A DNA stretch of 64,000 nt, taken from Otatea glauca (lineage: Eukaryota; Streptophyta; Magnoliopsida; Poales; Poaceae). A program made the position numbers and the translations under genes. The notes below the pieces were generated by a model that worked only from the letters and a program-made list of their open reading frames with translations, was not told where the DNA came from and did not search any database. Every line of letters starts with the position of its first letter. Position 1 is the first letter of the stretch. Location of the stretch: assembly GCA_036346275.1 (NCBI GenBank), contig CM070724.1, positions 45,695,038-45,759,037 of the forward strand. The letters are read 5' to 3'. This document shows positions 47,009-57,740 of the stretch, one piece after another.

Positions 47009-49572
47009 TGAAAGTGCATCTAGGCACTTATGTTATTTTGGTGATTAATGACAAACACTCATAATGACAATCTATACAATTAAGTAAATGCTTAACTTAG
47101 TGCTTAGCAAATGACAAACCTCTAATATGATTATATTGCTATGAGACTAACATGTTATTGCCTAGTTGAGTATCAGTCTCATCTATTTAGAGGAAAATCA
47201 AATAGGAAGGTTAAGCAAAGATAAGGTATGCAATTTTGGTATCTATTCTATATTTGTTATTGCATTCCTTTCGTGCAAATGCATAGTGAACTCCAAGTAG
47301 CATGTTGATTTTATATATGCACATTGGTTCATGTCATATTTATTTGTGCATATATATTCATTTGAGTTCATTATAGTATGCATGTATTAACTAGAGTTAA
47401 ACTTCATTTTGCTATAGATTGACTTGGTGCATGCATGTTTTATTTGTATATCTTCTCATGCAATTCTCTTAGTGAAGTTTATCTAGTGTTGGATCACATA
47501 TTTACTCTTACTCCAAATATTATTTGCACATGTACAATTCGTGTATATTCTATCATGTGCTTTATTTAAGTAAAGTCTGTGATCCTTGCCATGATTTAAT
47601 TGATTCATCCTATTGGCAATTATATATCTCTCTAGTGCATATAGATCAATTACATATTCATCGTGATGCACTTAGTAGAGAACATTTCTTATGTCAAGTG
47701 TTTCCATTTATATTGTGCTTCTTTATATGAAACACTTGTTGTAATCAACGCTCACAAATATCAACTTGTTCATATCTATTGAGCTTTTGGGACTAATGTC
47801 TTTCATGAGTAGTTTGGAAAGAATTAGGTCCCGTATGTGTATGATGACCAAGGTATCTTGGAGGATGATCATTGTCGAGGTCAACAAGGCGGCGGTGTCA
47901 CCAAGAGTCGAGGACTAAGTCAAGAGCAACTTGGCGTGGAGATCGTCGAGAGGATGATCAAGTCAAGGTTGATAGGACGAGAGTCTCATGAGGTGAATCG
48001 AGTTGAGTTGGACAAGGCGAAGATGTCATCAATTATATGGTGAAGGTCTTCATGCATCGACATCAAGAAAGAAGACGGCAAGTGACTAGTTCTAGACTTA
48101 TATTATCTTTGATTTAATTTGAGTCTAAGGATTGCCGTACTATTAAGAGGGATGCGATGTCGAATGACTTTTAGATGTGTCAAGTGCTCAAGTGATCCAT
48201 CCTTGTGTATCTTAGAAAGAGAGTGGTGTTGGTAGTCTTAGGAAAGTGAGGGTTGTAGGTCTCTCTTGGTTTCTTTGTGAAATCTGTGGTTATCCTTTTA
48301 GTTTTGGGTAGTGAGACCTTGTTATTTGTGTATCCCTCGTTCTTAGCTTTCGGGAGAGTCCAAAATCTCTGAAATCGGAGTCCGGAGTCAAAAGTTATGC
48401 TCGTTTTCGTCGAGCTGCTCAGTGCTGATTCGGACTATCCGGAGTTAGTCCGGACTATCCGGATAATCCGGAGTATCCGGATATTTATCCGGACTCTCCG
48501 GGTTGAGTCTCTCTGTTAGCCTTTCTCAGTCAATCCGGAGTATCCGGATTGAAATCCGGAGTCTCCGGATTGTGCGCAGTCTGCCCCCAACGGCTAGTTT
48601 TTGGGGAGGTCTATTTATAGCCCTTCCTCCCTCTTTTTGAGAGAGCTTTTTGGTGAGGCTTTTGGAGTGGATTTTTGAGGAGCTGTGTGGGGGGCTTTGA
48701 GGGAGCTTTTACCCTTAGATCTAAGTGATCCCCTTGTGAGAAGGGTTGGGAAGAGTTTGTTGAGTGAGATTTGAGTTGATTGAGCACTTGATTTCATCTC
48801 TAAGTTTGTTCTTCGTGAGCATTTGTTACTCTTGGAGGTTGAGGACTCCTAGACGGCTAGGAGGTCGCCTACGAGCCACCGGAGCTTTGTGTGGTTGGCC
48901 GTGGGAAGTTTGTGAAGGCAGTTCCGCCTCCGTAAGGGAAGGAATCAAAGGAGTGAAGACCGCGAGTGCATTTGTGCAACACCGGGAGGAAGAGGGTTGA
49001 AAGAGACCCGGCTCAAGTGTGACCGAGCCGCCTCAACGGAGACGTAGGATCCCTCAAGGATCCGAACCGGGTGAAAAATCATCGTCTCCAAGTTTGCTTC
49101 TTTCTCTTGCTTTAGCATTTGATTTTGAATCTTGAAATTGCCCGATCTACTCTTTTGTTGTGTTTGGCTCTAGATCTACAGTATCCCCATGTACCTGATG
49201 GTATTTAGATCTTTTGTATTCAAGTAGATTGTTGAAAAATTGCAAAGATTTAAAATCTCCATTCGAAGTCCTCAATCCGGAGTATCCGAATCCCTGAACC
49301 CGGACAGTCCGGATAATCCGGAGTATCCGGATTGAATACCCCGGACACTCCGGGTTAGGACCCTCGGGATTGGACTATCCGGAGTATCCGGATTGAATAC
49401 CCCGGACAGTCCGGATAATCCGGAGTATCCGGATTGAATACCCCGGACACTCCGGGTTAGGACACTCGGGAGATTTTATTTAGCTGCAAATTTTTATTCC
49501 GCTGCATTTAGCTATAAAGTTTTTAATCCGCCTATTCACCCCCCCCTCTAGGCGACATCCCCTGTCCTTTCA
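47009..49572 (+). repeat. Copia LTR, right copy (2564 bp)
   Basis: Almost identical to 38250-40808. Differences are mostly one-base indels in homopolymers or CCGG contexts. Confidence 0.92.
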
Positions 49573-49918
49573 GGTGTCCGAGTGCCTTGGTCGGCAGGGA
49601 CGACCGGATGCCTCTGAGAGGTTCGGGTGCCCGAGTGCCTTGGTCGGCGAGACGACCGGATGCCTCTGTGAGGTTCGGGTGTCCGAGTGCCTTGGTCGGC
49701 AGGGACGACCGGATGCCTCTGTGAGGTTCGGGTGTCCGAGTGCTCGTTTAACGTCGTAGCTAGACGTGAGTGCTCGTTTACCGTCGTAGCTGGACGTGAG
49801 TGCTCGTTTACCGTCGTAGCTGGACGTGAGTGCTCGTTTACCGTCGTAGCTGGACGTGAGTGCTCGTTTACCGTCGTAGCTGGACGTGAGTGCTCGTTTA
49901 CCGTCATAGCTGGACGTG
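49573..49918. repeat. Tandem repeats in the Tat element 3' region, right block
   Basis: Continues the same family after the copia insertion: four short-form units, then a 30-bp unit (GAGTGCTCGTTTACCGTCGT plus AGCTGGACGT) repeated about six times from 49767 to 49918. Confidence 0.92.
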
Positions 49919-50203
49919 GGGCATCCTTCCCGAGTCCTCGTCGGGCGAGGGTAGCTGCGAGAGGAATGGCCACCGTCTATCCCACATGTATACCCCATCC
50001 GCAGGTGTGGGACCTGGAGGGGATGAGCGACGCGCGTTTACCTGCGTTGGTTTGAACGTCGTGCTCGTGGAGCTAATAGCGGGTAGTCCGAGTGGGTCCT
50101 GGGAGGTCTCGCCAAGGGGACCCTTCCGAGCGGACGGTCCCCAGTAGGGTGTCTGGCCTGTGTGGGGACGACCCATAAAAACCTTTCTCTACTCAATCCC
50201 AGT

Positions 50204-50296
50204 ATGGACTCTGGGTCGTCCACGACCACGAGCACTGTGGTGTCGCTCATTGATGAGCTCCGGGAGAGTGTGAAGTATGGTCTCGGACGCGAGTAG
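50204..50296 (+). CDS. Small ORF of 30 residues in the Tat element
   Basis: Starts MDSGSSTTTSTVVSLIDELR and stops at 50294-50296. A CCATAAAAACC box lies about 30 bp upstream. It lies upstream of the antisense gene in the same direction. No family recognised; it may be a chance frame, or a first exon or upstream ORF of the antisense transcript. Confidence 0.25.
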   Translation: MDSGSSTTTSTVVSLIDELRESVKYGLGRE

Positions 50297-50703
50297 AGGT
50301 GATTAGGCCGTCAGCCGACCTAACCGAGGGCCCACCGTGGGGCTCACCTCATACCTGCCCCTTGCTCAAGTTTTGCTGGGGCGGCCTTATACCCATCTGG
50401 TGGGGTAGGCCTTTTTGAACCTGCTCCTCGCTGGGCCCCTGGCGCAAGCCACAAAGCTTTGCTGTCTTGGGCCGCAATGCCCGATGGGCTTCTTGCGCGC
50501 CCGAGCAACTGTTCGGCCTAAAGCGGAGACCAAGAGGTTACGGACACGTTGTTCGGGCGGCGTCTTTATGGCCTTTGTCTTTGACATGACAGGATTAAAG
50601 CGAGTGGTATTGGAAGGCCGGAGTTACAGTGACGCAATAGGCGAGGGTGGACGCGACGCTTCGCTTGACGGGGTGCCTGCTTGGCCGGCGTTCGCTCGTC
50701 CTC

Positions 50704-50711
50704 TATAAATA
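50704..50711 (+). promoter_or_regulatory. TATA box of the antisense ORF
   Basis: TATAAATA about 140 bp upstream of the ATG at 50845, preceded by CCTC. Suggests that the antisense gene is transcribed from its own promoter inside the element. Confidence 0.55.
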
Positions 50712-50844
50712 TGCCCGTTGGGTGCTTTCGGGTGGTCACGCTTTCTTGCCTTCTCGTCTGCCTCTGAAACAAGAAAAGCACCAGAGAGCTAAGGAAAGAA
50801 AACCCCAGCCTTTCTTTCTCACCTTCGGTCGTCTCCCTGTGAAG

Positions 50845-53800
50845 ATGTCGTGGCCGGAGTGCTCGCGCAAGAAGACGCCGTGTGCGCTTGGCTTGGTGAA
50901 GAAGGGCTTCCTCATGCGCGAGACCTTTCGGTGGAGGGTGCCGGCCGGGCCGCCACCCCCGCGCCCTGGGCGGCGAGATCGTGGTGCCCGCCTCGTTCTT
51001 GAGCGCGGCTTTGGCTGCTGCCGCACCCGGTTCGTCCGGGCTCTTTGTCTCACTACAAGGTGGAGGTGCACCATCTCAACCCCAATGGGGTCCTCCACAT
51101 CGCCATCTTCATCACGCCAGGCGAGGCCTTCTGGGATCGAGCCGACCTGGCGTTGTGGAGGCACTTCTTCCGGCAAGGCTCGAAAGGCAGCCGTCGGACG
51201 CCGTAGCGCCTTTGGTGGCTGGCCCTCGGCCGCCCGGTCGAAGCACGGAGTACTGGAGGTAAAGCGCCTCGCCCAACAAGGGTGGCATTACAATGGCTCT
51301 ACGTTCAAAGCGTCGGCGCAGCGCCCCTCGTTTCACCGGCGAGCTTCCCATGGTGGAGGAGCGGTGGAACCGGGCGCCGAAGAGAGGAGAAGAACAAGCG
51401 GCCCCGATCGTGGAGCGCGATCGGGGCTCAAAGGAGGCGGGGCTCACCGGGGACGTGGTTGTGCGCGCCTTTATGGGGATGCGCGTGCAACCCCATGTGC
51501 TGAGCCGCACTTCGCTCCGTGACGCGGGCCGTCCGGCCGGGCGAGGATGGCGAACCCGAGCTGGCGCGTCGAGGTGGAGGCCGGGTGGCGGCGTTCTGGC
51601 GGAGCGCCACGATGGTACGGATGGCCACCCGGAGCCATTCTCGGCGGCTTTCCCGCCAAATCTGGTATGCCGGTGAAATTCCTTTCTGCTTCTCTTTTCT
51701 TTGTCCTTAGCACTTGGTCCGACCGGCATTCCTGCATCCTCTTAGGGGCTCATGGGGATGTCTTCCCGGGCGCCGCTCCCGGGGGATAAGGAAGCGCGCG
51801 GCGGCCTCGGGCGAAGACAGAGGCGACTCTCCGCAAGAAGCGGAAGGAGGAAAGGAGGAGGAAGAAGCATAAGGAGCGTGCGTGGAAGCCTTGTGGCGAG
51901 GATGTGTCGGAGACCACCGCCGTGGGGACAACCTCCAGCGACAATGGCGGGGCGCCTCGGCCACCCCTATGGTGGGTTTTTCCGACGACTGCCGATTGGC
52001 GGTGGCGGCGTGGACTCGGCCGAGGTCGGCATCACGGGCCCGTGGCCACGGAACCCAGGCGAGGTGATCTTGCGCTCATGATCGTCGCGGCGTCTCTACT
52101 GGAGGTGGCCGGGAAGCGACCGGCCGAGGCTTGCTGGCGGGCGGCAAGAAGAGGGCGCGTGCCACGCACCCTTCGGCCTTGTAAGTGTTTCTTTTATTGG
52201 AGCATTTTTCTTTTTGGCAAAGCCGCCGAGCGACTCTTGAATCTTTGCAACGTGAAGCGCCTATACTGGGGTGACCGTGGGGCGTGCCGCATCGGCTCCG
52301 CAAGTAACGGCGAAAGTGATTTGGTGACCCGATCGGGTCGGTGGAGGTCGCGACGTCGGCGTCCGAGGGCGCGGTCGCCTTCGAGGGCGGGGCCTCACCC
52401 GAGGTCGTGGCGAAGAAGAACTTCGCCGCCTCCGCGGGACTCCCACCGGACGACGTGATCGTCGTTTCGGAGGATGAGACGATGGTGCCGCCGGTGATCG
52501 CGCCCGATCGTGGCGGGCCGGCGACGAGGTGCTCGACCCCTCGCCCCGTGGGAGGTGCCGACCGATGCTCCTCGGCGCGGTCGCGGGGGTTTTGAAGGTT
52601 GACCTCGTCACCTTGCCCATGGTCCTTTGACGGCGGCGCCCCGCCCGAACAGGCGGCGAGGGTCTGCCGCGGGTGTAATCCCGGCCCGGGCGTCATGGGT
52701 CGAGCGGAGGAGAGCGAGTGGGCGCCGCCGGCAAGGCGCTACTGGACGCCGGCGAGATAGGCGATCCGTGAAGGTCTGGCTCTTGCTCTGAAGTCTTCCA
52801 CCAGGGCGCTGGATACGATGGTCGGGGGAGTTCAGCCAGTCGCCCAGGTAGGTCAGCCGAAAAGTTCTGACTCGTTGCACATTTTTGATAGTTCTTCCGT
52901 GCGACTAACGGAGTGTCCATGTTTTTGCAGCACTTGCGGGCTCGCTTGCGGCGCCGAGTTGAGCTCTGCGGCGCTCCGCCGATCGATGGCGGTGCGGTGG
53001 AGGAGTGCGATTGGTCGCACCTTGAGCTGCGTCTAGCCCAGGAGGCCCTGGACATTAGGCGGTCGGAGGCGGTGGAGATCCGCCAGGGATTTGAAGAGGC
53101 CACAAAGGCCCTTTATGATGAGCGCCTAGGAGCCAAGGCCTTGAGGGCGAAAGTGGCGAGCCGAGTCCTCTCGACGAGGTCACCGAGGCCAAGGATGCCG
53201 CCGTTGCCTTGGAGGGGATCAGCGCAGACGCAGCAACACGCCTGCGACCGAGCGAAATAAGGCTCGGGGACGCCGCTGCGAGTTCGTTCCGAGCGCGATC
53301 GCCGAAGGAATCGCCGAGTGAAGACTTCATCGAGGCGCGAAGTCGGAAGCCGGCAATCGACCAACTCTGCGGCGGTAAGTGTCTCAATTCTTCAATTAAG
53401 TTTGGGAGTGCGACCCGCAGGCGAACTTATCCAAAATCTCCGCAACCGCAGAGGCGCAGAAGAATCTGAGCGTCGCCGTGGAGGCGCAGAGAACGGCTTC
53501 GGATGCTCGCGACGTTGCGATCGTGGCCCGGGACGAGGCCCGGGCGGCGTTGAAGGTTGCGGAGGACGGTCGGTCCGAGATGAGCGCCGAACTGGAGGCC
53601 CTCCGCAAGGCCGGTCGGGAAGTCTGCGACCGCATCCTTGGAGCCGGGGCAGGCCCTAGTGCCCTTGCCCCCGTGCTGGCCTGAGTGCCAGACTTCGTAG
53701 AAGAGGCGGTGGTCATCGGCGCTGCGCTTGGAGCTTCGTCGGCGCTGGTCAACACCATCTCGTACTACGACGGCATCGACCTCGCGGTGGTGGGCAGTGG

Positions 53801-53962
53801 CGTGGCGGGAACCGGATCGACGAGGAGATCGACCGGTTCGAGCTCTGGTCGAGCCAAGACGCCGGAGATCGCCACCGCATCCCCGCGCAGCCGCCCTCCA
53901 GAAGCGAGGCGACCAACTCTCCGTCTCGCCACCGGCCGCCCGCCAAGAAGAATAAAATATAG
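50845..53962 (+). pseudogene. Antisense ORF of the Tat element, putative gypsy-type transposon (PF04195-like) domain
   Basis: Convergent to gag-pol. The ATG at 50845 begins MSWPECS. About 51055-51180 reads, with small frame shifts, HHLNPNGVLHIAIF and FLGIEPDLALWRHFF, the hallmark of PF04195. RWNRAPKRGEE, GLTG and VVRAFMGMRVQP follow (51362-51490). A coiled-coil region lies around 52930-53600 and FVEEAVVIGAALGASSALV near 53690, with an end at PAKKNKI-stop (53960-53962). Canonical introns are plausible at 51663-51710, 52848-52931 and 53373-53420. Tat-lineage elements such as maize Grande are known to carry an antisense ORF between pol and the 3' LTR; its role is unknown. This copy is frameshifted. 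Confidence 0.75.
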
Positions 53963-54651
53963 TTAGCTTTATCCTTTTAGATTGTAAAGACCGCTATTTA
54001 AACAATCTTGAATTTATCAAGCTCGTAATCGCTCTCGTCCTTTTTCGTATTTAGGATGAGCGTTTGACCGACCATAGCCTTAAGGACCACAGGGTCACTT
54101 ATGCGTAGGTCGGGTCATTTGGGAGGAGCGAGGTGGATTGGAGACTTGGCTATGCAGCGGTTAGGCGCACTTGTGAGGATAGGAGTGTTCTAGACCGGCC
54201 AGGATCTTTCCACTCGGGCACTTCCTTCTTCCGCAAGTGCTACTTAGCAACCATAGCATTTGGGGCGAGGTCGTAACACTTGGGTTGAGAGGGTTACCGC
54301 CGGGATAGACATCATGACCGGTCGGGTCACGTGCCCTCATAAGCGCGTGGGACGGTGAGTTCGTGCGGGGGAGGAGTGTTCCCTGCCGACCCAAAGGTCA
54401 CTCCACTCGGGTACTTCCTTCTTCCGCAAAGTGTTAGCAACCATAGCCGCTGGGGCGTAAGCTGTAGCACTTGGGTCGAAGGGGTTACCACTCGGGAAGG
54501 ACCTTGTGGTCGGTTGGGTCATCAACCCGCGCAAGCACCGACCGGGAGCAGCTTGAACGGGGGCGCCGAAGGGCAGCCCCCGAGTCGTCGCATGGCGACC
54601 AGGTGCTCGGAAGGAAGAAAGTAAAGAGTATGCTAGGAAGAGGAAAAGAGT
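53963..54651. other. Spacer between pol and the antisense gene
   Basis: Contains two diverged tandem copies of about 170-190 bp with CACTCGGGTACTTCCTTCTTCC-like words (about 54210 and 54400). No supported gene. Likely shared 3' region of the two convergent transcripts. Confidence 0.45.
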
Positions 54652-55740
54652 TTAGGGATAGAATCGCCTTAACTTTTCTATATTCCATGCATTTGGAAGG
54701 ATGCGGCCGTCGGCGTCCTTGAGCCAAAAGGTGCCAGGCCGGAGGATCTGCACGACGGTGAAGGGCCTTCCGTGGGGCGGCGACTTGTGCTTATCCTTCT
54801 TTGCCGGACCCGATCGGCGCAGACCGTGTCGCCAAGATCGAAAGACCGCCCTCGAACTGGCGGTGTGATAACGCGTCGCGAGCTTGTTGATACCGCCGAT
54901 CGCAGGCGGCCATGTCATCGCGCCTCGTCGATCCGGGTCGACGGAGTCTTGTTGTGCGGCGAGCCCCGAGCCTCCTCGAAGGCTTGCGGTCTTGGGGCGC
55001 CATACTCTGTGTTCTGCCGGCAAGGCGGCAAAGACCGTATACCATGAAGAACGGTGTGAACCCGGTCGCCGGTCGGCGTGGTCCGTAGACTCCAGAGGAC
55101 GGAGGTAGCTCGGTCACCCAGCGCCGCGAAGTGCTTGAGCCGATCGAAGATCCGCGGCTTGAGCCCTTGAAGGATCATGCCGTTTGGCGCTCGACTGGCC
55201 GTTGGTCGCGGATGGGCCACGGCCGCCCAATCGACGCGGATGTTGAAGTCATCGCAGAACTCGAGAATTCCTTCCCGTGAACTGCGTTCGTTGTCGGTGA
55301 TGATGGAGTTTGGGACTCGAATCGAAAGACTATGTCGCGGAAGAAGATGGCCGCTTGTGCCGACGTGACGCTCACGACCGACTTGGCCTCTATCCACTTG
55401 GTGAACTTGTCCACCGCGACGAGCAAATGGGTAAAGCCCCCGGGCGCTTTCTTGAAAGGCCCGACCAGATCGAGCGACGTAGAGGATGTTGAGGCCGCTG
55501 CCTCCGTCCATAAGCACCTTTGAAAGGCGCTTCTTTCCCACGACGGGGCTGACCACCAGGGGGTATCTCCCCGGCTGTGGAACGTGGTCGGGGTGGTCGG
55601 TCCGATCAAAGGTGATCGGGAACTCCGACCACCGGAGGTATTGGGGGACGCATGGCGCGACGGTATGGACCTCGCGATAAGCGAGCTTGAGCCGGCGCTT
55701 ATCGGCATAGCAGGCCGGTCCTCCAAAGATCATGAGGCAG
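54652..55740 (-). pseudogene. Tat-lineage pol with protease joined to integrase, RT missing
   Basis: Starts MIFGGPACYADKRRLKLAYR and goes through YLRWSEFPITFDRTDHPDHV, PGRYPLVVSPVVG and the protease motif VLMDGGSGLNILY. The next residues at about 55471-55480 switch frame and read DLVGPFKKAPGGFTHLLVAVD, which is integrase. KWIEAKSV and an RTTP/GYTPFFMVYG block follow, and the end reads AWNIEKLRRFYP-stop at 54652. The whole reverse transcriptase and RNase H region is gone. The remaining integrase also has frameshifts. Confidence 0.88.
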
Positions 55741-55799
55741 CCGTCGGGTTCAGGGAACTCGTCGTCTGCCTTTTTCTCTGCGGCCCGCGGGGCCGCAGC

Positions 55800-57400
55800 A
55801 GGCTTCTTCCCCTTGCCACGCGGCGTTGCGGGGACGCTGGAGAGGTAACGCTCAGACCTCGCGCATCCCGTACTTGTGCTTGACGGAGAACCCGTGGTTT
55901 GGGCACGGTCCGTCCATCAACTTCTCGAAGTGGTCGGGCGCGACGGTCGGTCGCTTTTCGCCGCTGGCGAGGCGGTCGACGGTGGCGACCACCAGGTCTC
56001 GCGGATCGCTTCCGTGCCGCCCGTTTGTCGGAGCGGTCGGCGGGGACCGATCGGACGCCGGGTTCGGCTGGGCCTTTCCTCCTCGAAGATGGCCCCCGAC
56101 CTCCTCGCCGGGCGTGGTTGAGTGGCGATATCGAGGAGCTCCTTGGTAGTTCGGGCTTGAGGCGGCCTAGTTTGTGTATCAAGGCCTTGCGAAGGTGCCG
56201 TAGATGAATGCTCCCACGACATCGACGTCGGAGATGTCGGGAGCTCGTTGTAATCGGGCGGAAAACCGCGGATGTAGTCCCGGAGGGTTTCCTGGCCGCT
56301 TTGTTTGCGACCCTTCAGTCTCAGGAGTTTCGTGGCGCTTGTAAGTGCCACGGAAGTTGCCGACGAAGAGGGCCTTCAAGTCGATCCGCCTCGATGGTTT
56401 TGGCGGCAAGTACTCGAGCGAGCTCGGCCGAGTCTGCGAGGTAGATGGGAAGGTATTGGATGATGAAGAGGTCATCCGTTGCTCCTCCCGCCCGACATGT
56501 GAGCCGGTAATCTTGAGCCGACACGGGTTTGTGGCCCGTGTATTTGGCAATGTTGGTAGGCGCCGGATCGGCAGGAAGTCCGCTGGCGGATCCCTGGCGA
56601 ACGCCGCGATCCAGACCGTCGGGGCTCGGCTGCGGTGGTGGTGCCGCGCGCGCAACCCGCGAGTGGCGGCCTCCTCCGCCATCTTTCTTCGCGCCTCAAG
56701 GGTAGCGCGAATGTCGTAGGCATCACCGAGGCGTTGGCGCACCGGGGCGCGCGAGGCCTGGTGTGGCTCGCGGTGTGGCGACGCTTTGTGTCGCCCAACC
56801 GGCCAGACGGCTGTGACGGGCCGGTGGCGAGGTGGCTCCGAGCGATAGGAGCGAGGCGTGCATGTCTTTGACTGCGGCGCGTGCTCTACCAGCCCTCGGA
56901 GGTTTTGGTAAGTGGCCTTGGCCTCCGGGTCGGTCGGCTCCGGGAGGCCTCGAAGCAAAGCAGCATTGAGGCCGCGGCCACGTTTTGACTGGCGTGGGGG
57001 AAGAAGTGAGGACCGTCGGACCCTTCCGCTGCTTTGAGGTGTGCTGCGCCGCGCGCTGTCGCCAGCACATGCGGGCCTCGAGCCCTCCCCGCTCGAGTTG
57101 GCTGAGCCGGTCGAGCTTCGATTCTTCGTTCCTCCAACTCTTTGCGCTGTTGTTGGAGCTCGGCGCGACGGGTCTGAGCGCGTTCAGTACGCTCGCGCTG
57201 GTACAACTCCTCCTGCGCTTGAGTGCGCCGGACAGGAGGCCCCGCAGCCGCGAGGGCCACGGGCAAATCGACGGTGCCCGCCATGTTGCACTCGCTAGAG
57301 TGCCGCCTGCGGGCAGGGTACTCCGTGTCGGAGCTGGAGTCATGGCCGGAAGAGTCTTCTAGCAGCTCGTGGATGGAAGCCGGCAGGTAGCCAGCCATCG
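55800..57400 (-). pseudogene. Tat-lineage gag, frameshifted
   Basis: Read on the minus strand across several frames. Pieces include MAGYLPASIHELLEDSSGHD near the N-terminus, a Gln/Arg/Glu-rich coiled coil (about 57090-57200), QYLPIYLADSAELAR (about 56410-56460), NFRGTYKRHETPE, LRDYIRGFPPDYNELP, DISDVDVVGAFIYGTF and TTKELLDIAT (about 56120-56360). These match the retrotransposon gag domain of grass Retand-type gypsy elements. A Cys/His-type piece with PCPNHGFSVKHKYGMRE lies near 55865-55915. At least four frame changes occur. Confidence 0.82.
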
Positions 57401-57740
57401 CCACCAGTCGCGAGCCTACGGGGGGTGACATGGTCACCTGCCCGGGCCTACGGGAGTTTTCGCCAACCGTGGCGAGCACTCCTCGTTCCGGCCGGCCGGG
57501 CTGCTGCGCGCCTAAGCCGGAGCTTAGCGGTCGCCGGAGAGGGCGCCCAAGCTCTCGTGGCGCGCGTCCTCCGGAGGCGCGGGACAGCGTGAGCCCTCCC
57601 GTCGGGTGACGGCCGAAGTCGAGGAGCCGGCGGATCCGGTTCCCCGTGCGATCATGCCGTCGCGATGGGTGGATGCCATCGGGAGATAAACGAATCCGGA
57701 GATGGTGACGAAGACGCGAAGCCCCTACTGGCGCGCCAAC

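Larger units (their letters stand above)
35938..49572 (+). mobile_element. SIRE/Maximus-like copia element, gag only, truncated tandem
   Basis: Order: partial internal region (35938-38249), LTR (38250-40808), internal region with gag (40809-47008), LTR (47009-49572). The left partial region equals 44697-47008, the internal segment just before the right LTR, and both are 2312 bp long. This is what remains of an LTR-internal-LTR-internal-LTR tandem after its left part was deleted. The right edge is an intact LTR end (CTTTCA then GGTGT). The left edge is a breakpoint sharing TTGG with the gypsy repeat. No protease, integrase or reverse transcriptase is found. Confidence 0.88.
49919..50844. other. 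Tat element region upstream of the antisense gene
   Basis: GC-rich, with no repeat seen. It holds the small ORF at 50204 and the TATA box at 50704. Otherwise nothing supported. Confidence 0.4.

Noticed and set aside
57057..57427. Tandem-like GGTAGCACCGG hairpins near 7.1 kb considered as microRNA precursors (7057-7427 open frames)
   Set aside because: Many near-identical hairpins within an LTR are better explained as repeat structure, and nothing shows a single miRNA-like stem with a target. The coordinates of interest are 7060-7800.
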